Shown here piece after piece: positions 54,925 through 64,000 of a stretch of DNA of 64,000 nucleotides; the stretch's first letter is position 1, and every line of letters begins with the position of its first letter. This DNA is from Archivesica marissinica (taxonomy: Eukaryota; Mollusca; Bivalvia; Venerida; Vesicomyidae). The stretch covers positions 17,283,863 to 17,347,862 of the forward strand of contig CM026386.1 of the NCBI GenBank assembly GCA_014843695.1, in the 5' to 3' direction. The notes under the pieces were generated by a model, which ran no database searches, was not told the origin of the DNA, and worked only from the letters and a program-made list of their open reading frames with translations. A program made the position numbers and the translations under genes.

Positions 54925-55209
54925 AACAATTGTTGCCATAGCAATACTCATCTGCTATAAATAATGATGTAGGGGTTAGAGCATGGAGGTATATATTAGC
55001 AAGACATCTCAACCCCCCATATTTAAAAGTCGCCATCGCATAAATGCATTTGGGCGACTAAGTTTTCTAAAACGTTTAAAATAAATACCATCTAACAGTG
55101 ATGAGCCTGACCCTCTCAATATCAAATCTTTCAGATGGGACTATAAACGAGAGACTCGTCTCGTTGCTATACAACAGACATATAAAACAACCAACGTGTG
55201 GACACTATT
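54925..55209. other. Intronic sequence with SINE scraps
   Basis: GCATAAATGCATTTGGGCGA near 55035 recurs near 44440, and 55130-55160 (TTTCAGATGGGACTATAAAC) is a diverged family A scrap. Nothing else supported. Confidence 0.5.
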
Positions 55210-55485
55210 TAGGTGGATCTGTAGTCCAGTGGTAACACGCTGGACTGGTAATCCAGGTTCGATCCCCCGTCTGACCCTAATAAAATGAACAGTCTTTCAG
55301 ATGGGACGTTAAACCGAGGTCTCGTGTCGGTGCTTTACACTGTGCACGTAAAAGAACCAGAGGAAACTCTGGAATGGGTCTCTGTCTGTATCATTGCACT
55401 ATCCTCCAAAATCTAAAATCACTAATCTCTTCAGGAGGCGTCGCTCATATGGGCAACCGGTAACGACGATAAATAAACGTAAAAC
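55210..55485 (+). mobile_element. SINE family A, forward, nearly complete
   Basis: Full head, core and tail. About seven bases are missing between the anticodon stem and the B box (AATCCAGGTTCGATCCCCCG). Confidence 0.88.
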
Positions 55486-56205
55486 ACACACTATTTATAC
55501 TAAGAATAACTATGCATGGTTTACTGTTAAACACGAGAAACGACAATATAGCAAACATGTCGACAGTGTTTTAGGAAAGGGTTGTTGCACTGACTTATTT
55601 AGCTAAAGAATGCCTTTAAATCTTAATGCTAGGTCACTTGCATAAGTGGTGAAGGGTGGTAGGGGAAACCTACATTTGTATATTCGACCTGTAAATAGGG
55701 ATGAAAAGGTTAGACAAGAAAGTAGCAGTTTATGGAAATTAAAAATTGGGAAGCAGTGGTTACCGGTAGGTAGAATACATCAAGACATAAATAAATATAT
55801 ATATTGACAAAATGTCGCTACCAAGTCATTTTGTCCTTGTTTATAAATACATGTAGGCCTACAGACTGGTGGAAAAAACAAGGAATTTCTATCGTCAACA
55901 GTTGTGTTATCATCTGTGACCTGGGTTGGGGATTTGCATCAGTGAATCACTTAATAACAAGATTAAGAAATAAACACGTTTAATTCAAGTAAAATACTAC
56001 AAATATCATCATAGTACATGACAGCAATGTTTCTACACAGATATTCAAAATGATGCAAATCATAAAACATTGATGAACATAATTTATATACATGCAGTCT
56101 AAATACATATATACATGCAATTGCATAAGAAATTATACATTTCTAGCATCTTGAGCAAATATTTATGATGTTTTATTTACAATAAAGTGGACGACGATGG
56201 CCCTA
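55486..56205. other. No recognisable feature
   Basis: AT-rich intronic sequence. Confidence 0.5.
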
Positions 56206-56209
56206 TATA

Positions 56210-57150
56210 GCTCACCTGACTGACTCCATTGTTCACACAATATTTTGAGGTTGTTTTAACATCACAACTAATAAATACATCTGGTGATATCCGGGTCTTA
56301 GCACCAACTTGTATACCAGATCATTCATTGCTGTATTCACTCTATTCATCTGTCGCCTCTTGTGTTAGAATTAACTCATTTAAAACAGACTGGTTTAATG
56401 TTCATTGTGGATTGAGACAAGGCTGTGTGTTATCACCCTTGTTGTTTAATTTATATATCAATGACCTAGCTGTATATCTTAAGTCCTTTGATATTGGTAT
56501 TAATATAGATAATGAAAAGGTTTGCATACTCCTATATGCTGATGACATTGTTTTACTGGCTAAAGATGAATATGACTTACACATTTTGCTAAATGCTCTG
56601 AACGATTGGTGTTGTCTTAAGGACATGTCAATTAATGTCGGTAAGAGTAAGATAGTGCACTTCCGTCCAGATAGCCGGGCGAGGTGTGAGCATATATTTA
56701 AATGTGGAAATGAACAGTTATCCGTTGTTGACAGATATACATACCTCGGTGTTGTTCTTCAGGAACACCTAGATTTTAATGTTACAGCTAAGATGGTTGC
56801 TCAGAGTGCAAGTCGTGCGTTAGGATTATTGATAGCTAAATGTAAAATTTCGGGAGGGGTACCGTATAATGTATTCACCAAGCTATACGACACTGTTCAC
56901 TGTTGTTTGGCCTATAATTGCTTATGGTGCCTCAATATGGGGGTATACATCCTTTCCTTGTATAAATGCTGTCCAAAACCGTGCTATGCGGTTTTATCTT
57001 GGTGTCGGCAAGTATACACCCAATGCAGCCGTTTCCGGTGAAATGGGTTGGCAACCTCCCATTGTCCGTCAATGGAAAACAGTTTCTACGTTTTGGGTAC
57101 GAATTTCCAATACAAATAACTCGAGATTGATATATATGTATGTTATATAA
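56210..57150 (+). pseudogene. LINE fragment: reverse transcriptase palm and thumb
   Basis: An open frame from 56229 carries the reverse transcriptase motifs GLRQGCVLSPLLFNLYINDL and YADDIVLLA (catalytic YADD), then NVGKSKIVHF and DRYTYLGVVLQEHLDF. Near 56900 the frame shifts by one and continues as PIIAYGASIWGYTSFPCINA and AMRFYLGVGKYTPNAAVSGE. Both ends are truncated: endonuclease and fingers are missing at the 5' side and the terminal Cys/His segment at the 3' side. It is a jockey/CR1-like non-LTR element, sense-oriented in a RING-gene intron. Confidence 0.9.
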
Positions 57151-58139
57151 TAATTTCACAAAACGTTTGCCGTATCCAGCCAGATTTCACTCAAACGACG
57201 CGGGTTTGTTCATCAAAAAATATAATTTTCGACGAGGTGCTTCAGTAGTGTAGATTATTGAGCTACTTATACATGTAGTCTTTACTTTAGCCAGCGTGCA
57301 GAGTTAAATGTAGATATAATTATTACTAGTCTACACAGTTATTTACCCTTTTTTGATAATGATGGGTCATCACATCTATACAGTCTGGTGGACAGTTCCG
57401 GCTTGACAGGTTCCCAGCCGCTCCCTTGTCTAAGTCAACACAACCAAGGTGGAACCCATCAATTACAAATTGTACTGCATCATCATCTTTGTATCATAAT
57501 TTTGTTAGCGACAGAGGCAATGTAACATGTTGTCTGGAACCGAGTCTACCACGCTGTGTTTCCACTTCCTCGACATTGTGATGTCAACCTAGTAGAATAA
57601 AAGGTGTGTTTTGCATATAAACCGACAGTTATGAAATGCTAAACTGTCTAATCTTATCAGTGATTATTATGACATTGCAATTACTTTAGTTGGTGTCAGT
57701 TCTTCAGACTGCCCAGTTAATTGGTTAATCCAGTTGGAAGTGTGGAAGGCTTGCAAGACGACAGCCATGTGTTCAAGCCCCCAGGACATAGGTTTTCAGG
57801 GAGTTAGACATGTTTGCTACACTCCTTGTCGTTAGTCAAAGGCATATATTATGTGGATTTGCTAAATAAACATTGGTGTTGTTGTTGTATAATTAGAAGT
57901 CATTGCAGATATAGGGTGTGACTGACATTTTCTGCTTAAAACCATAGGAACGAAACTTTTGCCTTGCCAGGGGTATTTACAATGTAGCGGCATCGGTTAT
58001 CTTTACGTGTTGTGGATGGTGTAAAGGACAATGAGTAGCTTTATTTTGCGAGTAATTCTCAGCACCTCATACTTGTCAGTACATTTACAAAGAACAGGAG
58101 GGAGAAGTGTAGCGATTCGGCACAGTCTATACATCAGAC
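57151..58139. other. No recognisable feature
   Basis: Unique AT-rich sequence. No exon or repeat supported. Confidence 0.5.
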
Positions 58140-58420
58140 TACACATGCCCACTTAGGAGAGCCAACTTGCAAGCGTGTGGTCGTGGGTTCAATCCCTGCA
58201 CCATTTTACTTTTTTGTATGTATGTATGTTCCATTAATATCAAACCCCTTGCATGAACCTAGCCATGTTTTCATGGACAGGGTTAGCCGACCAATACTAA
58301 GCAATGTGTGTTCGGTGCCTTGCAACAATGACACTACATATGTGACCTGACCGATCATAAAACCCGGGACAGTTCCATACCAAATCCGATGCTCTACCAA
58401 TGGACCAAGGACGCTAGTCC
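58140..58420 (-). mobile_element. SINE family E, reverse, with a forward tRNA-like scrap beside it
   Basis: 58205-58420 is family E in reverse (TATCAAACCCCTTGCATG, GCCTTGCAACAATGACACTA, CTCTACCAATGGACCA). Directly left, 58150-58204 holds the forward B-box-like GTGGGTTCAATCCCTGCACC. Confidence 0.7.
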
Positions 58421-59227
58421 TATATATGTAACTGATATATAATTATACAATATATATATAAGACCTCTAAATAAAATATGTTTCGAGGTCTTATCGGTAA
58501 AGCTCATTTTCGCATAGCACTTTCCGCCCTGATCCGATAGCGGGATTTCTGACCAATATGTTGAAGCTTTTCGGACATGAATAGTTATAAATGTGTGCAT
58601 TGGTGTTAAGAATAATCCTAAACATAGATATTAAGAACGTTTAAAATATATTGTCTAACCGTTGTGCATATCATTTAGCTGTTTGAAGTCGACAGGTGAG
58701 ATTCTCCCATTTTTTCAAATACCCCACCCACCACAGGCTTTAACAGACTTACACGTCTTTGATAAATAATACGCATTAATGCCGTTATGTAACTGACAAT
58801 ATCGTACCTGGTGGAAACTAATATAGTCACACGTGTTGCAATATTTATATGTTGGGACCTTCAAGATAAATGGGTTTATCTCTGATAAATGACAAATATA
58901 TATCGGGATCTGAATGACTGGTCGAGAAAACGATTTTACGTACAACGAATGCTATGATTTTTGGAAAGTAGGTCAACACTGTTCTAATAATTACGCCAAA
59001 TAGACTACATGTCTACCAGTACCATATAAAGAAATATTTCCTAAATCAAAACGATATTACTTACTTGTTATTATTATTAGACATATAACGTTGGTAACAT
59101 TATATCACAGGCTGCAAAACACCACGTCCAGGTCCAGATTTATTCTGTTCGCCGTAAAATGGTGCTATTTTTTTTAATTGTACATGTATGCAATTATTGT
59201 GTAGTACTTTTTTTGTATAATATATGT
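58421..59227. other. No gene seen
   Basis: AT-rich. A short palindrome near 58460-58495 (AAGACCTC ... GAGGTCTT). Nothing else supported. Confidence 0.5.
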
Positions 59228-59456
59228 TCTGTTGATCTGTATATAATGATAGCTCTCCTTAATGGAGGAAAATAAAATATCTATCTATCTCTTGTTTCAT
59301 CCGTAGATAAAGCAGACGAAACTGCTTGTGAGTTAGCTGACCTGAAAAAACAACTCGAGAACATGCAAGAAGTGATAGATATACAGAGAGATCAAAACGA
59401 GAAGATTGCCGGTACGTATAATGCTATGGCAGTGCACTGATAATTTATGCTGCATA
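59228..59456 (+). repeat. Segmental duplication: exon 1 part, copy B
   Basis: Matches 52525-52855 around coiled-coil exon 1, with one rather than three copies of the 47-bp unit. After GATAATTTATGCTGCATAGA the two copies diverge. Confidence 0.9.
59307..59411 (+). CDS. RING gene: coiled-coil exon 1, copy B
   Basis: A 105-bp exon, phase 1 at both ends, donor G then GTACGT. It encodes DKADETACELADLKKQLENM and then QEVIDIQRDQNEKIA, differing from copy A at several positions (TL to KK, VA to EV, G to D, H to N, Q to K, V to A). The changes are conservative for a coiled coil and no stop has arisen, suggesting it is used. Confidence 0.82.
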
Positions 59457-59568
59457 GAAAACACAAACTGAACAACTAAAAATATTCCAAAATCTTTAAA
59501 ACTGTATTTAATTGTTTTTCATGTAAAACACATTTATCCGAAGTATGCGTTTTCTATGTCCTCTAGTC
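59457..59568 (+). mobile_element. Truncated copy of the 12.8-13.3 kb foldback element
   Basis: CACAAACTGAACAACTAAAA, TTGTTTTTCATGTAAAACAC and the right end GCGTTTTCTATGTCCTCTAG match 13155-13270. Confidence 0.75.
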
Positions 59569-59579
59569 GTGATAGCGCC

Positions 59580-60290
59580 GTGTATGAGGTCGTCGTGTAC
59601 TTCAAACCACTTGCCCATCATGGATGTAGGTTAGAATTCCGTAGTTTGCTTCAAATCACTTGCCCCTCGTGGATGTAGGTTAGAATTCCGTCGTTTACTT
59701 CAAATCGCTTGTCCCTCATGGATGTAGGTTAGAATTCCGTCGTTTACTTCAAATCGCTTGCCCCTCATGGATGTAGGTTAGAATTCCGTCGTTTACTTCA
59801 AATCGCTTGCCCCTCGTGGATGTAGGTTACAATTCCGTCGTTTACCTCAAATCGCTTCCCCCTCATGGATGTAGGTTAGGATCCCGTCGTTTACTTCAAA
59901 TCGCTTGCCCTTCATGGATGTATGTTAGGATCCCGTCGTTTACTTAAAATCGCTTGCCCCTCATGGATATAGGTTAGAATCCCGTCGTTTACTTAAAATC
60001 GCTTGCCCTTCATGGATATAGGTTAGAATCCCGTCGTTTACTTAAAATCACTTGCCCCTCATGGATCTAGGTTAGGATTACGTCGTTTACTTCAAATTAC
60101 TTGCCCCTCGTGGATGTAGGTTAGGATTCCGTCGTTTACTTCAATCCACTTGTCCCTCATGGATGTAGGTTAGAATTCCGTCGTTTACTTCAATCCACTT
60201 GCCCGTCATGGATGTAGGTTCGAATTCCGTCGTTTGCTTCAAATCGCTTGCCCCTCATGGATGTAGGTTAGAATCCAACTAGGGCTATCG
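59580..60290 (+). repeat. 49-bp tandem array from a SINE head, about 14 copies
   Basis: The unit has CCGTCGTTTACTTCAAATCG, CTTGCCCCTCATGGATGTAG and GTTAGAATT. One unit near 60217 keeps GTAGGTTCGAATTCC, the B-box form. The array opens with TGATAGCGCCGTG-type head sequence and ends in a V-SINE body, so the unit is the B-box half of that head, with GTTCGAAT decayed to GTTAGAAT. Confidence 0.9.
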
Positions 60291-60415
60291 AATTATTTCA
60301 GGTGAGGGTGTAATCCAGCTGACCTGCGGAAGGCCGGTGGTACTACCAGGGTACCCGTCCATTCCTGAAATACTGCCCGGAGGGGCACCAGTGGTCGTCC
60401 TCCACCAAGGGAGTT
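60285..60415 (+). mobile_element. V-SINE-like body after the 49-bp array
   Basis: GGGTGTAATCCAGCTGACCT, GGCCGGTGGTACTACCAGGG, ATTCCTGAAATACTGCCCGG, GTCGTCCTCCACCA. It belongs with the array as one SINE with an expanded head. Confidence 0.8.
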
Positions 60416-60440
60416 CCGATTAGCGCAGTGGTTAGCGCAT

Positions 60441-60445
<5 letters not shown>

Positions 60446-60520
<75 letters not shown>

Positions 60521-60690
60521 CTCTCTGCTCTCTCTCTCTGCTCTCTCTCTCTCTCTGCTCTCTCTCTCTCTGCTCTCTCTCTCTCTCTCTCTCTCTCTCT
60601 GCTCTCTCTGCTCTCTCTCTCTCTGCTCTCTCTCTCTGCTCTCTCTTTCTCTATCTGATTCTCTCTGTCTGCCTCTATCTCTCTCTCTCT

Positions 60691-60727
<37 letters not shown>

Positions 60728-60942
60728 TCTCTCTCTCTTCTCTCTCTCTCTCTGCTCTCTCTCTCTCTGCTCTCTCTCTCTCTGCTCTCTTCTCTCTCTC
60801 TGCTCTCTCTCTCTCTCTGCTCTCTCTCTCTCTGCTCTCTCTCTCTCTGCTCTCTCTCTCTCTGCTCTCTCTCTCTCTGCTCTCTCTCCTCTCTCTGCTC
60901 TCTCTCTCTGCTCTCTCTCTCTCTCTCTGCTCTCTCTCTCTC
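60446..60942. repeat. CT-rich microsatellite, about 500 bp
   Basis: Runs of CT broken by TGCTCTCT every 12-20 bases. Open frames on both strands are artefacts. Confidence 0.96.
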
Positions 60943-61103
60943 GTCAATGCAACCCGGGTTCGATCCTAGGACCGGGAAGTATGTGAGATTGTATGGTTGT
61001 CGCCAAATAGGATATGTTGGGTTTTCTACGGGTACTCCGGTTTCCTCCCACAGGAATGACCACAATTCAACTTCCGTCTACGTAAGCGAGAGTGATTAAT
61101 ATA

Positions 61104-61281
61104 CAGTCAAACCTGTGTTAGTGGTCACCCCCATTAAGCAGCCAACCTGTATTAAGCAGCCGGTTTCCAGATTCCCAATCGGTTGTTTTAGTATATATTT
61201 GACCTCTATTAAGCAGCCACCTGCGCTAAGCAGTCACCATCTCTGACTCCATTGGATGGCTGCTTAAGACAGGTTTGACTG
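61104..61281. mobile_element. pogo/Tigger-like MITE, copy 3, inserted in a SINE
   Basis: CAGTCAAACCTGTGTTAGTG and TTAAGACAGGTTTGACTG ends, with TA at the left and TTA at the right. The host SINE's ATTAATATAAGTTGTT is recovered when it is removed, apart from one base. Confidence 0.88.
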
Positions 61282-61439
61282 TTAGTTGTTAGAACTTGTT
61301 TCAATATCACCGTAAAATAAATAAAGTTAGAAAAACATCATAATGGTATAGACGGATCTGCAAGGCCATGAGCAGCAGTTAACATGCGCATATTTGGAAG
61401 TACATGTATATTACAATATATAAATATAAATATAAACAA

Positions 61440-61694
61440 TATATCCCGAGCTCCCTTAAACACTGGGCTGGTCATCCAGGTCGCAGGTTCAATCCCCCGT
61501 CTGACCCAAATAAAATTAACAGTCTTTCAGATGGGACTTTAAACCGAGGTCTCGTGTTGGTGCTTTACATCGTGCACGTAAAAGAACCAGAGGAGATTCT
61601 GGAGTGGGTCTCTGTCTGTATCATTGCACTATCATCCTAAAATCAGGGGGCGTCGCTCATATGGGCAACCGGTAGCGACGATAAATAAACATAA
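61440..61694 (+). mobile_element. SINE family A, forward, diverged head
   Basis: CATCCAGGTCGCAGGTTCAA, core AATAAAATTAACAGTCTTTC and tail GGCAACCGGTAGCGACGATA. Its end is the left boundary of duplication copy B. Confidence 0.85.
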
Positions 61695-62523
61695 AGCACA
61701 CACTCATAATGGTAGTAACAATGTAATGGGGCCACACATTTTATAGTTTCTATTTTATCTCAATTTAAGTCAAAATGTGTATTATTTTATATTCGTCATT
61801 GGTACAAAATAACCATTTTTATGAATGTATATTATTATGTATTGTAAAGTAAAATGTTTGTTTATTATAGTGTCACCCCTATTGAAAGGGCCAGTCATTA
61901 CTGACGTACGAGACACACTTTTTATGACCCTCAGTACTTCCCGAATCATATGCTTGTATGCCAGGCGCCAGGCTTATAGGCAATCGGTAACCATTATTTA
62001 ATTAGCTGGCGGCTCACCAACCGGCCATAGCAGAACGAACCCCTGGCTACGTTCGAACCTTCGATCTCCCGCTCCCTAGGCGGACGCCTTAACCACTAGG
62101 CCACGGAGACAGTACTATATATTCCGTAGGGCAAACGGACATATGTTTGCTAAAACACGGGTATGCGTCCCTCCTTTGTCACTAAATATCACAATGAACA
62201 CAATATAATATACTTGTATACTCACACGAAAAAGAAAAGGTGCACTTGTTTAGAGGTGAACATTTTATACTTATATATAGAAGCAATAAATAGGCAGATT
62301 TTGTATAATTATTATTATACCATTCATATTGAGTGCCTTTATTATATAAACATTACACGTTCAAACGCGCTTTGCATAAACATGTAACATAACCCACATA
62401 TAACAATAACAATCAAAAGATTACAAAATATAGAATGCAGGGTTAAAAGCATATGATAAAAGTATGGATTTTTTAATGTTTTAAAGAGGACACTGATGAG
62501 GAACCTACTTATTAATTTTTTAT

Positions 62524-62760
62524 TTAAGTTTATTTAACGTCGCTACCGGTTTCCCATTTGAGCGACGGGCAGTTTACCTAACAACACCTTTCCTGGGCAG
62601 GCTCCAGCGGTTAACCAGTACTTGGTGCACCAACCTCCGTAAGAAAACTGTCAACTTGTTCATATCAATGAGACACGGTCTGAGCGGGGCTCGAACCCGT
62701 GACCATCAGAGATGATAGGTTACAGTGGTATACAAGTCGGCGACCATAACCACTCGACCT
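62524..62760 (-). mobile_element. SINE family C, reverse, full-length
   Basis: Tail to head including GAGCGGGGCTCGAACCCGTG and GACCATAACCACTCGACC, the most complete family C copy in the window. Confidence 0.85.
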
Positions 62761-63119
62761 ACTTAAAATATGGTTAAAAAAATAAGAAATTATAGATTAA
62801 AACTACAACACATAATACGATACAAACTTTAAGAAATGGAAGGATAATTGAAATTAAATCACCCTAGGGCATAATAAAATCGTTTACAATACTATCATGA
62901 ATAAAGTACAAACAATATAATATAATTTTAAAGTAAGATATTTTGGTATGGAATGTGCAAACATGTATTGGCTACAATTTTAATTGAAATTTGTTAATAA
63001 TCAGAACATTGTTTTACTTGTGAATATAAGTATATAATGTTCACTCTAACCAAGTGCACACTTTCATTTTCGTGTGAGTATATTATTATATAATATAATA
63101 TAATTTATAGTGTAGTATT

Positions 63120-63376
63120 CAGGGGCGTAGCCAGGAGGCAAATTATGTGCAGGCCCGGGTAAAGAATGTTGAGTGAGCGTAGCGAACGAGGTTGCTAGGG
63201 GGTCCGAGGTCATGCACCCCCGAAATGTTTAGGATGCAATTTCCAGCATTCTGCTGCATTTAAAAGACAAATTCTGACATGTTTTTATAACAAATAAACA
63301 TGATATATATTTTATCTTATTTGGTCAAAATGATGTGCAGGCCCGGGCCTTTTGGCCTATGGCAGCTACGCGCCTG
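63120..63376. mobile_element. hAT-like MITE, copy 3
   Basis: CAGGGGCGTAGCCAGGAGGC and GGCAGCTACGCGCCTG ends. The left terminus is less decayed than in copy 2 (GGGGCG against GGGGTG). Confidence 0.72.
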
Positions 63377-63466
63377 GTATTACACGCAGCGTGTTGATCA
63401 TGTTGATAAAGGGTCCACCAAAGCGTTAGTTGCTCTATGTGATGATGTCCAATATATATATTTCAG

Positions 63467-63553
63467 ATATACTGCACGATATACATGAAAATGTTATTCC
63501 AGAAAGAGATCAAATAATTGAACAGTTACGCAATCATATAACCGACCTATCAG
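63467..63553 (+). CDS. RING gene: coiled-coil exon 2, copy B
   Basis: An 87-bp exon, phase 1 at both ends, acceptor ATATATTTCAG, donor G then GTGAGT. It encodes ILHDIHENVIPERDQIIEQL and then RNHITDLS. It joins 59307-59411 in frame. The gene is still open in phase 1 here, so more exons must follow to the right of the window. Coding sequence seen so far totals about 235 codons. Confidence 0.82.
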
Positions 63554-63765
63554 GTGAGTAGACAAACAATCTCCACGTGACTTACGGTGGTCGGTGGTTC
63601 TACCCCTGTACCCGTCCGTGCCTGACATACTGCTTGAAATTGGAGGGACATCTGGAGTCTTCCTCCACAAAACAATAGACGGAGAGTCGCTGTATGGCCT
63701 AACATGCTTGCGCGACTTTAAACTCCAAAACCAAACATACAAAACCAACACAAAAGAAAAGCAAT

Positions 63766-64000
63766 GCGTTTTGTGTGAGGATAATCTCGTGATATGACTA
63801 AAATTACTGATCTACAGTACTAAGCGAAGCCACAGTGCTAACAGATGAATATATTGTAAATGAGACTGGCATACGATATGAAAGTTGAATCAGTACTTGT
63901 CTACCAAGTTAAACCCAATTCACAACACTAACAGGTGAATATATTGTAAATGAGAATGGCATACGAAACAAACATAGGTGTCCTCTGGTATATAATGTAG
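63766..64000. other. Intron start; one short direct repeat
   Basis: CTAACAGATGAATATATTGT (63838) recurs as CTAACAGGTGAATATATTGT (63928), continuing AAATGAGA and GGCATACGA, so about 40 bases are repeated 90 bases apart. No exon seen before the window ends. Confidence 0.6.

Larger units (their letters stand above)
60416..61335 (+). mobile_element. SINE family B split by a CT microsatellite and a MITE
   Basis: Head TCCGATTAGCGCAGTGGTTA at the left. A (CT)n-type microsatellite at 60446-60942 then separates the A box from the B box (ACCCGGGTTCGATCC). The body follows, and at 61104 a pogo/Tigger-like MITE interrupts the tail at a TA. The SINE tail resumes at 61284 (GTTGTTAGAACTTG, AATAAATAAAG). 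Confidence 0.9.
61697..63765 (+). repeat. Segmental duplication, copy B
   Basis: Nearly identical to 52901-54923. Includes SINE family F (61870-62113), SINE family C with an intact head (62524-62760), the hAT-like MITE (63120-63376), coiled-coil exon 2 and the V-SINE fragment (63585-63720). A 74-codon ORF is conserved in both copies only because the DNA is. Confidence 0.95.

Noticed and set aside
60428..61065. Ser/Leu-rich or Arg/Glu-rich ORFs
   Set aside because: Translations of the CT microsatellite.

Overview
This is animal (metazoan) genomic DNA, most likely from a mollusc, probably a bivalve or gastropod. The evidence is AT-rich sequence with spliced exons bounded by GT/AG, several tRNA-headed SINE families, and in particular a V-SINE-like family resembling molluscan RUDI/BivaV elements (from memory, not searched). 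There are also Tc1, LINE, pogo-like, hAT-like and piggyBac-like remnants. There is no sign of prokaryotic gene organisation. Roughly 30% of the window is tandem minisatellite, and almost every long open reading frame is a by-product of those arrays, not a gene.

Two spliced genes on the + strand can be supported by matching intron phases. Gene 1 (about 6.7-26.9 kb) is a single-pass membrane receptor: a possible small extracellular exon at 6670-6741, an extracellular Cys-containing exon at 12368-12589, a Ser/Thr-rich stalk exon at 20543-20740, a transmembrane exon at 23790-23892 (alternative start 23730), and a terminal exon at 26506-26911 coding a tail with eight tyrosines. Its 5' end is upstream or unseen. 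Gene 2 (44.3 kb to beyond the right edge) encodes a RING-type protein followed by coiled-coil exons: a short first coding exon at 44308-44340, the RING exon at 48632-48920, and a two-exon coiled-coil cassette present twice (52697-52801 + 54636-54722, and 59307-59411 + 63467-63553) within a recent segmental duplication.

Layout. 1-5057: 48-bp satellite. 5252-7124: SINE with an iterated B box, MITEs, 26-bp array, candidate exon. 7790-12175: 42-bp array carrying about 100 Pol III A-box-like motifs. 12.4-27 kb: receptor exons among arrays (36, 21, 75, 87, 17 and 39 bp) and SINEs. 27-44 kb: mobile-element territory, including a 4.67-kb transposon with long inverted repeats (31599-36271), a 2.0-kb Tc1 element (38577-40576) holding a perfect 129-bp foldback, an inverted SINE pair, and a 33-bp array reaching to within about 85 bp of the gene 2 start codon. 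44.3-64 kb: gene 2, whose introns hold LINE fragments, a 25-bp array, a 27-bp CACGTG-bearing array, a miniature LTR element with a tRNA-like Pol III promoter in each terminal repeat (51354-51761), SINE-derived arrays and the duplicated cassette.

The recurring theme is the growth of tandem arrays from the tRNA-like heads of SINEs: B box only (5283-5610), A box only (7889-12175), A plus B (20750-21480), a B-box half (59580-60290), and a CT microsatellite between A and B (60446-60942). The miniature LTR element with tRNA-like terminal repeats is the most novel single object. The array of decoy 3' splice sites in register with a real exon is the most interesting gene-structure observation.
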